From Globisporangium splendens (taxonomy: Eukaryota; Oomycota; Peronosporomycetes; Pythiales; Pythiaceae), in contig VFIW01000035.1 in the NCBI GenBank assembly GCA_006386115.1, forward strand, positions 1 to 64,000: a DNA stretch of 64,000 nt. The letters are read 5' to 3'. The first letter of the stretch is position 1. Every line of letters starts with the position of its first letter. Made by a program: the position numbers and the translations under genes. This document shows positions 40,386 through 49,990 of the stretch, one piece after another. The notes under the pieces are model-generated. The model was not told where the DNA came from and did not search any database. It saw only the letters and a list, made by a program, of their open reading frames with translations.

Positions 40386-42410
40386 ATGAGCAGCAGCATG
40401 TGGACAGCGCGCCGCGCGCTCGCGAGCCACCGCCGCTGCGTCGCCATCCGCAGCGCACGCTCCTGCGCGTTGTCCCCTCCATGCGCTCCTGTCGCTGCCG
40501 CCAGCAGCATCTCGCCCTCGTCCCAGCAGCGCAGCTTTGCTTCGACAAACGGCTACGCGCTTCGCTCGGCGCTGTGGATCCCGACGGAGAAGGAGGTGCC
40601 CGCGGACGCGGCGATCCCGAGCCACCAGCTGCTGCTGCGCGGTGGGTTCATCCGCAAGAGCGGCCACGGTGTGTTCGCGTTTCTGCCACTCGGCAAGCGC
40701 GTGGTGAGCAAGCTCGAGGCGATCATCGACGACGAGATGGCCGCCATCCAGGGCAACAAGCTCGACCTGCCGCTCATGATCCCCGCCGAGCTCTGGCAGC
40801 AATCGGGGCGGTGGCAGACGCGCGGGCCTGAACTCATCACGTTCGCCGACCGCCGCGACGTGCTCCACGCGCTCGCACCCACGCACGAGGAGAGCATCAC
40901 GAGCCTCGTGGCCACCCACTACAACCAGAACAACAGTACCCACGGCGCCAACCATTCGCTGCGCGTCTACCAGGTGGGCAAGAAGTTCCGCGACGAGATC
41001 CGCCCGCGCTTCGGACTGCTGCGTGCGCGCGAGTTCGTCATGAAGGACATGTACTCGTTCGACACGAGCTTCGAGCGTGCGCTTGAGACCTACGAAGACG
41101 TCGTGCGCGCCTACGAGACGATCCTCAAGGCGCGGCTCAAGCTCCCGATTGCCAAGGTCGAAGCGGACTCGGGCAGCATTGGCGGCAATCTGTCGCACGA
41201 GTTCCACGTCGTCGCCGATATTGGCGAAGACGCCATCCTGTCGTGCGCCTCGCACGAGTGCGGCTATGCGGCGAATGTAGAGAAGGCGTTTGGCACTTTG
41301 TCAGTTGTCGAAGAGAAAGCGCCGACTCGTGAGCACGAGGTTGCAAGTGGCCTGATGGAGACGTTGGCACAGATTCAGCAGCAGGTGCAAGCAGACGACC
41401 TGAACGCCTGGAAGCAGTTCCTCGCGCTGTCACCGCGCTCTGGGTTCACGTGCAAGGTCCTCCGTGAACGTCCAACATCGGACGATGACAACGACACAAA
41501 GCAAGACCAACAACTCCAGCAGTATGCGATCGTGTTTGCACGTGAGGACCGCGAGGTGAATGAGCTCTCGCTGAAATCGTTTTTCAGCGGCGAAGAGCTT
41601 GAGGAAGTGAAACCTGCGGCGCTCAACGCGATTGACGACTGGAATGCCGCGTTTAAGAGCAACACCCAGCGGCTGCATCTCTTCTTTGACGATTCACTGG
41701 CATTTGAAGAGAGCAGCACTGTCGTCGTGGAAGCCCTGAAGGACGCGGCTCAAGTGCACGCCGATCAAGCACTCGTGAGCGTTCACCACGGCCACTTCCG
41801 CATGGCGCAAGAAGGAGATGGCTGTCCACGTTGTGCACACTCGCATTTGGAAGCGAAGCGCGGCATCGAGGTTGGCCACGTCTTCTACCTGGGTCAAAAG
41901 TACTCGAAGCCCTTCGACGTGACGTTTACGGAGACTGACAGCGAAAGTGGCCAGCCCGTGAAGAAGGTGATGGAAATGGGCTGCTTCGGCATGGGTGTCA
42001 CGCGTCTGATCGCGTCGGCCGTCGAGGTCTCGCACGACAAGCACGGCATCATCTGGCCCGTCGAGATCGCGCCGTACAAGGTCATCGTCATGGCGATCGG
42101 CAGCAAGACCGGCGACGAACCGATTTCGCAGACTGCGATCGGCATCGCGCGAGAACTGGCTTCTAGCTCGAAGGTGACCGGGTTGAAGCGTGACGATGTG
42201 ATCCTGGATGACCGCTGGAACGAGAGTCCCGGATCGAAGCTCGCCGAGTCCGAGCTGCTCGGGTACCCGTACCGCGTTGTCGTCGGCAAGCGGTTCGCGA
42301 AGGAAGGACTCGTCGAAGTGCAGACGCGCGCGACGCTGGAGAAAACGTTTTTATCGCCAAGTGAGTTGCCGAGTTTCTTTGCGGACAAAGCGGCACTGGG
42401 TCAACTATAG
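40386..42410 (+). CDS. Prolyl-tRNA synthetase, bacterial type, probably mitochondrial
   Basis: 674 aa from ATG 40386. It has an N-terminal Arg/Ala/Ser-rich presequence without acids (about 1-55), fitting mitochondrial import, then the class II catalytic core. The core includes GGFIRKSGHGVFAFLPLGKR (motif 1 region), PTHEESI (about 164), motif 2 FRDEIRPRFGLLRAREF (about 200), and motif 3 CFGMGVTRLIASAVE (about 531). Between motifs 2 and 3 lies a long insertion (about 290-500) like the editing insertion of bacterial ProRS. A C-terminal anticodon-binding domain (PYKVIVMAIGSK ... YPYRVVVGKRFAKEGLVEV) ends the protein. It charges tRNA-Pro. No intron. Confidence 0.93.
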   Translation: MSSSMWTARRALASHRRCVAIRSARSCALSPPCAPVAAASSISPSSQQRSFASTNGYALRSALWIPTEKEVPADAAIPSHQLLLRGGFIRKSGHGVFAFLPLGKRVVSKLEAIIDDEMAAIQGNKLDLPLMIPAELWQQSGRWQTRGPELITFADRRDVLHALAPTHEESITSLVATHYNQNNSTHGANHSLRVYQVGKKFRDEIRPRFGLLRAREFVMKDMYSFDTSFERALETYEDVVRAYETILKARLKLPIAKVEADSGSIGGNLSHEFHVVADIGEDAILSCASHECGYAANVEKAFGTLSVVEEKAPTREHEVASGLMETLAQIQQQVQADDLNAWKQFLALSPRSGFTCKVLRERPTSDDDNDTKQDQQLQQYAIVFAREDREVNELSLKSFFSGEELEEVKPAALNAIDDWNAAFKSNTQRLHLFFDDSLAFEESSTVVVEALKDAAQVHADQALVSVHHGHFRMAQEGDGCPRCAHSHLEAKRGIEVGHVFYLGQKYSKPFDVTFTETDSESGQPVKKVMEMGCFGMGVTRLIASAVEVSHDKHGIIWPVEIAPYKVIVMAIGSKTGDEPISQTAIGIARELASSSKVTGLKRDDVILDDRWNESPGSKLAESELLGYPYRVVVGKRFAKEGLVEVQTRATLEKTFLSPSELPSFFADKAALGQL

Positions 42411-42416
42411 AGAGAA

Positions 42417-42439
42417 AACAACAACAACAACAACAACAA
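42417..42439. repeat. AAC microsatellite, about seven units
   Basis: (AAC)n lies immediately after the stop codon of the prolyl-tRNA synthetase gene, in its 3' UTR. Confidence 0.9.
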
Positions 42440-42677
42440 GACAAAAAGCCTAGAGACGGCAAAAAATACAGGTGCACAGACAACACCAAGTCAACTCGTT
42501 CTCGACTATTCCATGTGAGTCTCCTGTCAATTGCGTTGCTGTTTTTTTTCTACAGAAAGAAAGCGGATCTGCTTGCCCCGATCTTTCTACGCTCGTCTCG
42601 TGTGCTTTTGTGTGCCCTTTCAGGTTGCCAGCAACAGTTTTTGAAGCAAGAATCTCCCATTTTATCAATCGAGAGAG

Positions 42678-43632
42678 ATGAGAAGCTTCATGGCACCAGG
42701 CAATTCTCGTCGATGTCGAGCTTTGATGAACTGTTTGCTCCTGTTGCTGTCACAGGTGGTGCTCACATGGCATGCCGTTGAAGCCGTTTACTACCCACCG
42801 AACCACAAGCCCAAGCGCGTTGTGCAGGAGCTAAAAACCGTGCTTTCCGACAGCCACGACTTGATGTTCTGCCGCGACTGCGAGGATCCGCTGCTTGAAG
42901 GTTCAGTTGGTACGTTTGAGTACTGCTGTTAGTATCTCTGAGTATCTGCGGCTGACGCTTGGCATCTTGATTTTGCTAGCGATCCCTCGTAAAGCGCATT
43001 TCAATCCGCTCAAGTATTTCGTTAGCTCAGGTACAACTACAACTTTAAAAATGTGCCAATTTCGTTGGAATGAAGGCTCACTAATTGCTTGTGCTGCTCT
43101 GTTGCGTGTGCACCTGGGCTTTATATATCGTGAAGAGCTTGTGTTTGCAATCCCAAATGACGGTTCGTTCGACCTCTACAACGAGCACGAGCTCAAGGGC
43201 AAGATCGCGATCTTGACGCGCGGAAAGGTGACGCAAGAACCAACTACGCCCTCCATTCATTTGATCCTCAAGCAACAACTGGATTTACTGTTTGCTTTCT
43301 TGAATGTGTGCCTATTTCCTTAGTTGAGCGTTCTCGACAAAGTGCAGCTCGCGCAAAAAGCAGGCGCGCTGGCAGCTGTGATCTTCGATTCCGACCAGTG
43401 CGACGACGAGACGATGCACTGCCATCGCCATTCTGGTGGCCTGGCGTCGCTTCATGACCACGATCACGATTCCAACTTTGGGCTGTTCCATGACGATCCC
43501 GATGGTGTCTGGCTGCCGATCAAGATCCCTGTCGCGATGATCTCGGCAGAGGACGGCGCCAGAATCCGCTCGTTCATGGATGTGGTCACCGTCGAGGTCG
43601 AGAGCGAGATGAACTATCTCGTTGGTGTGTAG
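42678..43632 (+). CDS. Secreted or vacuolar PA (protease-associated) domain protein, four exons
   Basis: Exons 42678-42909, 42980-43030, 43136-43227 and 43324-43632 join in phase to 227 aa. Introns use GTACGT...GCTAG, GTACAA...GAAG and GTGACG...CTTAG. A signal peptide (NCLLLLLSQVVLTWHAVEA, about 17-36) precedes a PA domain with VFAIPNDGSFDLYNEHELKGKIAILTRG, then KVQLAQKAGALAAVIFDSDQC and the VWLPIKIPVAMISAEDGARI end. A His/Asp-rich insertion (HDHDHD) is notable. PA domains are protein-interaction modules in secreted or sorting proteins; there is no catalytic domain here. A further GTGTGT...CATGCAG intron (43626-43700) is possible and would change only the last residues. Confidence 0.75.
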
Positions 43633-43700
43633 CTGGGTAATTTAAAGAGGATTCTGACAACGGCGTCGCGCAGTTTATACTTTCAACTTTCTCTTTTCCC

Positions 43701-44627
43701 ATGCAGCTTCGACGCCGTGAACGGCGGCAAGCTGTGAGACCCACGTGGTGGTTTGCGGTGACTGTTCTTGCCAGCCCGCTCGTCATCTCGTTCTTATTCG
43801 TGGCGTTGATCTACGTTATTGCGAGACTCGCCACCAAGGATGATGCCGACAAGCGCCTTGCATATACGTCATCGTCGTGCGGTAGACACCGTCGCGGTGG
43901 CGGACAAGGACCAAATGCGTTGGTCGAGTTTCAGAAATACCTGAGTGCGATCACCAATGCGAGCTCCGTGCGTGTGGTGGCCATGCATACGCCGATGGCG
44001 AATACCAAGGTGAATCTGCGCGACATCGCAATCCCGACTCGAGTTGCTACTCAGTCAGCGGCCAATGAAGACTACCAAGATGATCCGTTGATAGCTTATC
44101 AAGTCAACGGCGGATTCACGTTCAATTTCTCACGGGATGAGCAGCGCGATATGGCTTTGAAACAGGGAAGAGGCTTTGTGTGGACGACGCTCGGTGACGA
44201 CGATGATTACGACGACAGTGAGGCTTCGGGTCGTACCCGCTGTGTACATCCGTCCGAGATGCCGTCCTTGGGGTCCCTAGTTGATGCAGCCGCCACTGCG
44301 ACCTGGGACAAATCTCGCAGTACGGACAAAGGAAACTGCGATCGAAAAGTGCGCCTGACGTTCGCTGGCGAGCAGTACTTTGTGTCACGAGTCGACAATG
44401 GCACGAGCGACTTTGGAGCCACGTGCCCGGGTATGGACAGCGATTCTTTGGACGACGACTCGGATAGCAGCAGCATATTTCGTATCGAAAGTGACGATAT
44501 TGTCATGTATCTGAAGCCACAAGCGAGAAACATTGAGGACGATGAAGCGATGCACGTCGCGCTAGAGCGAGTTGAGTCGTTTGCCAGCTCGACGGTTTCC
44601 CACTGCGCCCAAGACTTCCCACAATGA
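43701..44627 (+). CDS. Membrane-anchored ectodomain protein (family of 19716 and 33648)
   Basis: 308 aa from ATG 43701. A basic N-terminus (MQLRRRERRQAVR) and a transmembrane helix (about 17-42, TVLASPLVISFLFVALIYVIA) predict type II topology. The outer part shares the ordered blocks GGFTFNFSRDEQ, RCVHPSEMPSLGSLVDAA and CDRKVRLTFAGEQYFV with the N-terminal ectodomain of the hydrolase at 19716, but there is no hydrolase domain. Acidic Ser/Asp runs (DSDSLDDDSDSSS) precede the end. It is followed by the ankyrin gene at 45306, the same pairing as at 19.7-22.9 kb. Function unknown. Confidence 0.72.
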   Translation: MQLRRRERRQAVRPTWWFAVTVLASPLVISFLFVALIYVIARLATKDDADKRLAYTSSSCGRHRRGGGQGPNALVEFQKYLSAITNASSVRVVAMHTPMANTKVNLRDIAIPTRVATQSAANEDYQDDPLIAYQVNGGFTFNFSRDEQRDMALKQGRGFVWTTLGDDDDYDDSEASGRTRCVHPSEMPSLGSLVDAAATATWDKSRSTDKGNCDRKVRLTFAGEQYFVSRVDNGTSDFGATCPGMDSDSLDDDSDSSSIFRIESDDIVMYLKPQARNIEDDEAMHVALERVESFASSTVSHCAQDFPQ

Positions 44628-45305
44628 TTCGTTTGCCTCGCACTCAGCGTGACGATTCGAAACGAGAAGATTTTGCTGCCGAAGGTGATAACGACGATGA
44701 ACTTGACACTGACAGCCAATCTCTGAGTGCAGACAAGATGCCGCATTCACCACTACGAGGATGGTGGAGTTCGGGACCACCGCTACGGGATGGATGGACT
44801 TGTCAGATGGATTCGTATTCTACACAAAACCTATGGCAAGCTGATGCATACAGTAACTCTCTTTGTCGTGAGATTTGAGAGGAACTCCTGCATCAACAGA
44901 TCTTGCGGTTTCTGTAATGCGGTACTCGCACACAACCAAAGGAAAAAAAAAGCGCTAAAGCGCACCGTTCTTGTACTTGGCTGCACCTGCGGTAGTGTCT
45001 TAGAACCTCCTGTGCTCCTGCATGCAGTTCGCTCGGCTCCACTGCGATCATGTGAACTTCAACGCATGCCAACATCAGTATTAAGAAACTGGGTAGAAAT
45101 AGAAACCATATAGAAATTCGTTAGCCAAATTGCACGAAGAATTCCATTTGTCTGTGCGTTGTGTTAGAGCCTCGTATTTCAGCACTTTTGAGTTCATGAT
45201 GTTGGTCGAAGGTAACCCTCTCCTCGGTTCATATGGTCGCACGAATGTTCCCGCCTTTTTCCGAATGTGGTTGTCAATCATCAGACCCACACACACGCAG
45301 CGAAA
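44628..45305. other. Intergenic, promoter region of the ankyrin gene
   Basis: No coding signal; no clear initiator match. Confidence 0.45.
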
Positions 45306-47066
45306 ATGGCAGCACACTCTGCGGAGAGCGCCGCCGCGATCGTGTGCCGCCGCGTGCCTGCGCGCGTACAGGCGCTGCCGCACGTCGTGCTCTTAATCTG
45401 CAAGCTTCTGGACGCGTCTCTGGGCTTCGCGTCCGTGCTCAGCGCTTCCAGGCACGAGTCGGTCGCGCTGCTTCGGCGCGTCGCGGCACACGAGCACGCA
45501 CGATGGCGCGCCGCGGGACTCTCACAAGCGCGCATCGCGTGCTACCAGCAGCAGCAATTCACGCTGATCATGAAGCGCATTGTCGTCGAGAACGGCGCAC
45601 TCGATGTCGCAATGTGGCTGCGCGACGAGTACTACCCCATGGGACGCATTACGCCGCGGATGCTCACGATCACTGCGCAGCGCGGACATGTCCAGGTCGT
45701 GGAATGGCTCATCACGACGTTCCCAGAGACGCAGGTGAGCGATCCGTTCCCGTTGCTCAAGTGTGGCCATCTGTGTATCGCGCAGTGGTGGTGGTGGCGC
45801 AACCATGAGCGGACGAGCACCAGTGCCGCGTTCGCCATCGACATCGCTGCGTCGCTGGGACACCTCGAGATACTTCAGTTCATGCTCGCGCACGCCCCCA
45901 GCTCCCTCGTAGCGCAGCGCAAGTCGATTGTAGTGGAGAAAGCTGCTGAACGTGGTCACGAGCATATCGTTCGGTGGCTGTTGCTCGACGAGAATGGAGA
46001 GCCCAAGAACGACGTGAATACGTCGAAAGCGTTCATCGCGGCAGTGCGAAATGGCGAGTTCCAGGTTGCAAAGTACTTGCATGCGATCCGACCCGAGCAA
46101 GCGATATGCACAGGCTTCGTCATGCACCGTGCGGCGCTCAGCGGCAACCTCGAGTTGCTCGAGTGGGCTCTCGACCACCTCGAGGATGGCTGCGAGGTCG
46201 CCTTCACGTCCAATTCGATGGAACTCGGGTCGATGGCCAGCCACTGGGACTTGCTCAAATGGCTCCACGAGCGTTCGTATCCGTTCTCGACTCCGACCAT
46301 CTTCATGCTCGCCGTCACGAGTGGCGAGGTTAAAAACGTCGAGTGGCTCTATCAGAACTACCGAGACATCTGGGACACCAGCAGCAAAGATTCCTGGGCC
46401 AAAATCGCCGCACGAGGCGGATGTTTGGACATGATCCAGTGGCTGCACGAAAAGGGTGTCCCGTTCACGAAAGAAGCGATGGATACAGCGGCTGCGAGCG
46501 GCCATCTTGAGATCGTGAAATGGCTTCATGAACACCGAGCGGAAGGATGCACAAAGCGCGCCATGGACGAAGCTGCAGCGCTGGGACACTTGGAGGTCGT
46601 GCAATTCTTGCACACAAATCGCCACGAAGGTTGCACGGCGTTTGCCATGGACGGCGCTGCGGAAGATGGGCGTCTCGATATCGTCGAGTTCCTTCACTAC
46701 AACCGAAATGAGGGGTGCACTCAGACGGCGATGGATCAAGCCGCGTACATCGGATCCCTCGACATCGTCAAGTTCCTGCACGAGAACCGAGCCGAGGGTT
46801 GTACAACGTGGACGATGGATACCTGTTCAGATGCCTCAATACTGGATTTCCTGCATCGCAACCGCAACGAAGGTTGCACTGGTGTCGCGTGTCTCGAAGC
46901 AGCACGAAGTGGAAATATTGAGGTCCTCGAGTGGCTTTACAGCAACAAGCGCGAGCTTGTGGACTTGACGATCGTTCGTGAAGCCGCAATGGAGAATCTG
47001 CAATTCCATGTCTCGCTTTGGGCAGACGCCATTCGAGAAGAGGAGCAGATTTTGGACACTGTTTGA
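45306..47066 (+). CDS. Ankyrin-repeat protein
   Basis: 586 aa from ATG 45306 (AAAATGGC context). The N-terminal 80 residues are Ala/Arg-rich without repeats (a short helical, F-box-like leucine stretch LPHVVLLICKLLDASLGF is visible but not diagnostic). Thereafter about 15 ankyrin-type units follow. The last eight are highly regular (GHLEIVKWLHEHRAEGCTKRAMDEAAA, each about 32 residues). It ends WADAIREEEQILDTV. The same unit type forms the pseudogene at 21891. Likely a protein-interaction scaffold; partner unknown. No intron, no signal peptide. Confidence 0.88.
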   Translation: MAAHSAESAAAIVCRRVPARVQALPHVVLLICKLLDASLGFASVLSASRHESVALLRRVAAHEHARWRAAGLSQARIACYQQQQFTLIMKRIVVENGALDVAMWLRDEYYPMGRITPRMLTITAQRGHVQVVEWLITTFPETQVSDPFPLLKCGHLCIAQWWWWRNHERTSTSAAFAIDIAASLGHLEILQFMLAHAPSSLVAQRKSIVVEKAAERGHEHIVRWLLLDENGEPKNDVNTSKAFIAAVRNGEFQVAKYLHAIRPEQAICTGFVMHRAALSGNLELLEWALDHLEDGCEVAFTSNSMELGSMASHWDLLKWLHERSYPFSTPTIFMLAVTSGEVKNVEWLYQNYRDIWDTSSKDSWAKIAARGGCLDMIQWLHEKGVPFTKEAMDTAAASGHLEIVKWLHEHRAEGCTKRAMDEAAALGHLEVVQFLHTNRHEGCTAFAMDGAAEDGRLDIVEFLHYNRNEGCTQTAMDQAAYIGSLDIVKFLHENRAEGCTTWTMDTCSDASILDFLHRNRNEGCTGVACLEAARSGNIEVLEWLYSNKRELVDLTIVREAAMENLQFHVSLWADAIREEEQILDTV

Positions 47067-47243
47067 TGTCGTTGGCATGTTACCAGACTCGATAATTGTG
47101 GGGAGAAAATGTGTGCTTTATAACAGAAGGGAACCAACAGCCGAATTTTGAAGTTTACTCGGAGTCTTGACGAATGCAGTAGCTGAATTGGCCTGAGCCT
47201 AGCTTGTACTTCGAGGTACTTGAGTTCGACTTGCGTCGCCTAC

Positions 47244-49561
47244 CTACCTCGGCACCTGCGGGCATGTTTTCCGGTTGTGACCATCCCGACTTTTACACAC
47301 AGAGCACTGGTATGTCCGCACTGAGGTTCGTGCTGCTGTTGCTGTGGATGATGCTTGGCTCTCATTGCCACTCGATTGCTTCCGTTTGTTGCTTGAACGA
47401 CCAGATGCTGGAAGTAGCACTCTTTGCGGAGGCAAGATCGTAGGATTCGCCTCGAGGTCTTCTTCCAGCGGGATCTGGATGAATTTGTCTCGAAACGTTG
47501 CTGCGTACGACGAAACCAAATAGCAAGGATCGAAATACGCGTGCACCAACGAATCGTCTGCGCGGTTTCCCACGAACGTAAGCGCTGCAAGGATGTGGCG
47601 ACAAGGGATTCGAAACTGGTGGAATGTCGTGCACGTGCATGTTTTCTCGCGTAAATGCACTTTTCGCGTCCGACGGTGCGCTGCGACCTCGTTTTGGTTG
47701 TTTGCATAGCGTACATACACAATCTCAGCGTTGCACGGCAGCACCTCGTACTGCTCGACGAGATTTGCTTCCTGGTCCAAAAGCTGTTTCGCGTACGGTG
47801 TGATTTCTTCCGCGGCTTCGGTCCATTTCTTGGCATTTGCACTTCGCTCAAAGAGGTTCTTCATCATGGCGTTCATGCACTCGTACAGGTACCGACAGGG
47901 AGTTTCAGTTATAACCATTCTGGCACTGTCTGGTGTTGGCATTGGGCCATCATTTGGCGCGTCTACTGCACTGGAGAGATCCAATTGTTGACCATACCAA
48001 GGCCGGTCCAAATTCGCACAGAATGCCCAGGTTCGTGGATCCAGAGACTCGAGAAACGATGCGGCGCTTGGTCGATACAGTCGGAGATTGCTCAGGATCG
48101 CGCGAAATTCGTCCATGGACTCGGTCGCGTGCGCTTGCTTCACTAACGCGACCTCGTCAGTCTCCAAAATCAGTTTCTCACGCAACATGTAGCGCATCAG
48201 ATGCTCCAATGCGTACACGACATTCTCCTGGGCATTGGATACAGGACACAAACACAAAAGTGAGTTATGTAACCCACGTTTTGGGAACCATAATGGCAAA
48301 AGTACAGACGCCTTACCGTTGGGAAATAGTCCGAAAGTGCCTCTGCAAGAGCAGATTCTGGGCTGCAATCGCAGAAAACTAGTGTCGCAGATAAGCCACG
48401 GCTACTTTGCCCTTGTGATTCTTCAGACAAGCTACTTAACTGCACGGTGGAGATGACACCAGCAGCATGCAGCTTTGCCAATATCCACTGGTAACTCGCC
48501 TTGTCGCTCTCGGCTAGAATCGCGTGGGCGAGCACCAACTCCTGATCATTGCCATCGCGTGCAATGATGCTCACAATGGTGCCGCCGTTGAACCATTGGT
48601 TTCTTAATTCAGCGTCGAGTGTCAACGTCTCGATTGTCCAGACATTCAGGAGGCTGGAGTTCATGACAACCGCGTCGATATGAGGTTTCGGCATGAGGAT
48701 AGCGCGCTGGAAACAGTTATCGGCGTCCGTGAACAGCTCTGCGACGGAATCAGGGTTCAGCAAACGAAATTGCTGCAAAAGCGACTCGATCCACTGGAAA
48801 CTTGTTCGCCCCCGGTGATGCTGCCCCACAGCACTTTGACTGCTGGTACTACTGAATCTAGAACTAGCAAGACCAGCACAAGCCGACGAAGGTGATGAGT
48901 GCGTATCATCGTGCACGTGCAGCATCTGATCCTTGATCCGGTACAGCGTTCGAGTGCGCACGTCGATATCCAAAGTCACTTTGATGTGCGCCTTCAGCGC
49001 CTTGGCCGACATCTCGGTTTCCGCTTTAGCAGGTCGCATACTGTCAGTAGCACCATGAATGCCTCCACTGGCGCTTGCCAAAAGCAGCGTATGGGCGATG
49101 GTCTTCGCGTCGGGTGTGTGGGTCGCAAACGCCGACTGCGCCGTAGACGGCGACGCTGTTGACACCGCGGCATCGCACTCGGCACTGTGGTCCACGCACC
49201 AGTCGCGGACCTTCCAACCGCGGTCGTTCGGCTTTCTGGACTTGCTCACACTCACAAACCACGGACAGCGTCGCACTGTCGTTTCTACATTTGTCAAATC
49301 TGCATTTGCTTCATTATCACGCCTGGTGCCACTTGCACAGACAAGCAACTTGCGGTTGCCACCGCTTTTCGCGCGCTCGAGACGGCACACGCGGCGCGAC
49401 GCCACGAAGCAGAAGCGCTTGATGTGCGTTACCGCGGCCTCGCCACTTGGGAACTGCGCCGGGAGCCCCTCGGGCAGCACGCGCTGATGACGACGGCACT
49501 GCGCATCACTTAGTGGCGCATTGGCATGGGAGCTCTCGGTGCCACCGCCGCTCAGGTCCAT
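47244..49561 (-). CDS. MULE-type transposase-like protein with SWIM zinc finger, two exons
   Basis: Exon 1 is 49561-48278 and exon 2 is 48227-47244, joined over a 50-bp intron (GTGGGT...CCCAG), giving 755 aa. A GTAAGG donor at 48316 is possible too (742 aa) but would remove the YFCHYGSQN box expected after the last MULE aspartate. The N-terminus has a FAR1/FLYWCH-like Cys-His segment (RRCPWFVSV...WCVDHSAEC). The core carries IETLTLDAEL, HAILAESDKASYQWIL and LVFCDCSPESALAEAL, in the order of a MULE DDE domain. A SWIM finger CTCTTFHQFRIPCRH and a final knuckle CSVCKSRDGHNRKTC follow. No terminal inverted repeats are seen, so it may be domesticated or an old element. Confidence 0.75.
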
Positions 49562-49990
49562 TTGGCGCCAGAAGGCGATGTGAGTTTGCTACTTGTGACC
49601 AAAACACAGGGATGCTGGAACATTCACGCGACATGCGATTGCTTCGATGCGGAGGTTGCATGAACGATATATTTGGAGGTTGCAGTATCCGGATTGATCC
49701 AAAATCAGGTATACTTTTTAGGATGTGCAAAATAGAAAATTTGAGAGTTTAGACAGCAGCCATAGGCTTATAGTTAGCAACTCTTGTGAGGTTGACCAAA
49801 GCAATTCACTGAAAGTTTATTAGCGACCTGCTCCTAGACACACCATGCAACACACAGCAATAATGGGAACGTAGCTTTATTCAGTTTAGCGCTAGGAAAG
49901 CAGCGAAACGATGAGCTAGCCCTACTTCTCTGTGTAGAAAGAGAAGGGAGACCATCGAGAGATTCCAAGCATTTCAACTCGATAGCGCTT
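49562..49990. other. Intergenic
   Basis: It contains the start region of the MULE-like gene and the 3' flank of the BT1 gene; no other feature. Confidence 0.5.

Noticed and set aside
45522..46781. 419-codon open frame antisense to the ankyrin gene
   Set aside because: It pairs first codon position with sense third position, the register in which G/C-ending codons suppress stops, and mirrors the ankyrin repeats; no independent features.
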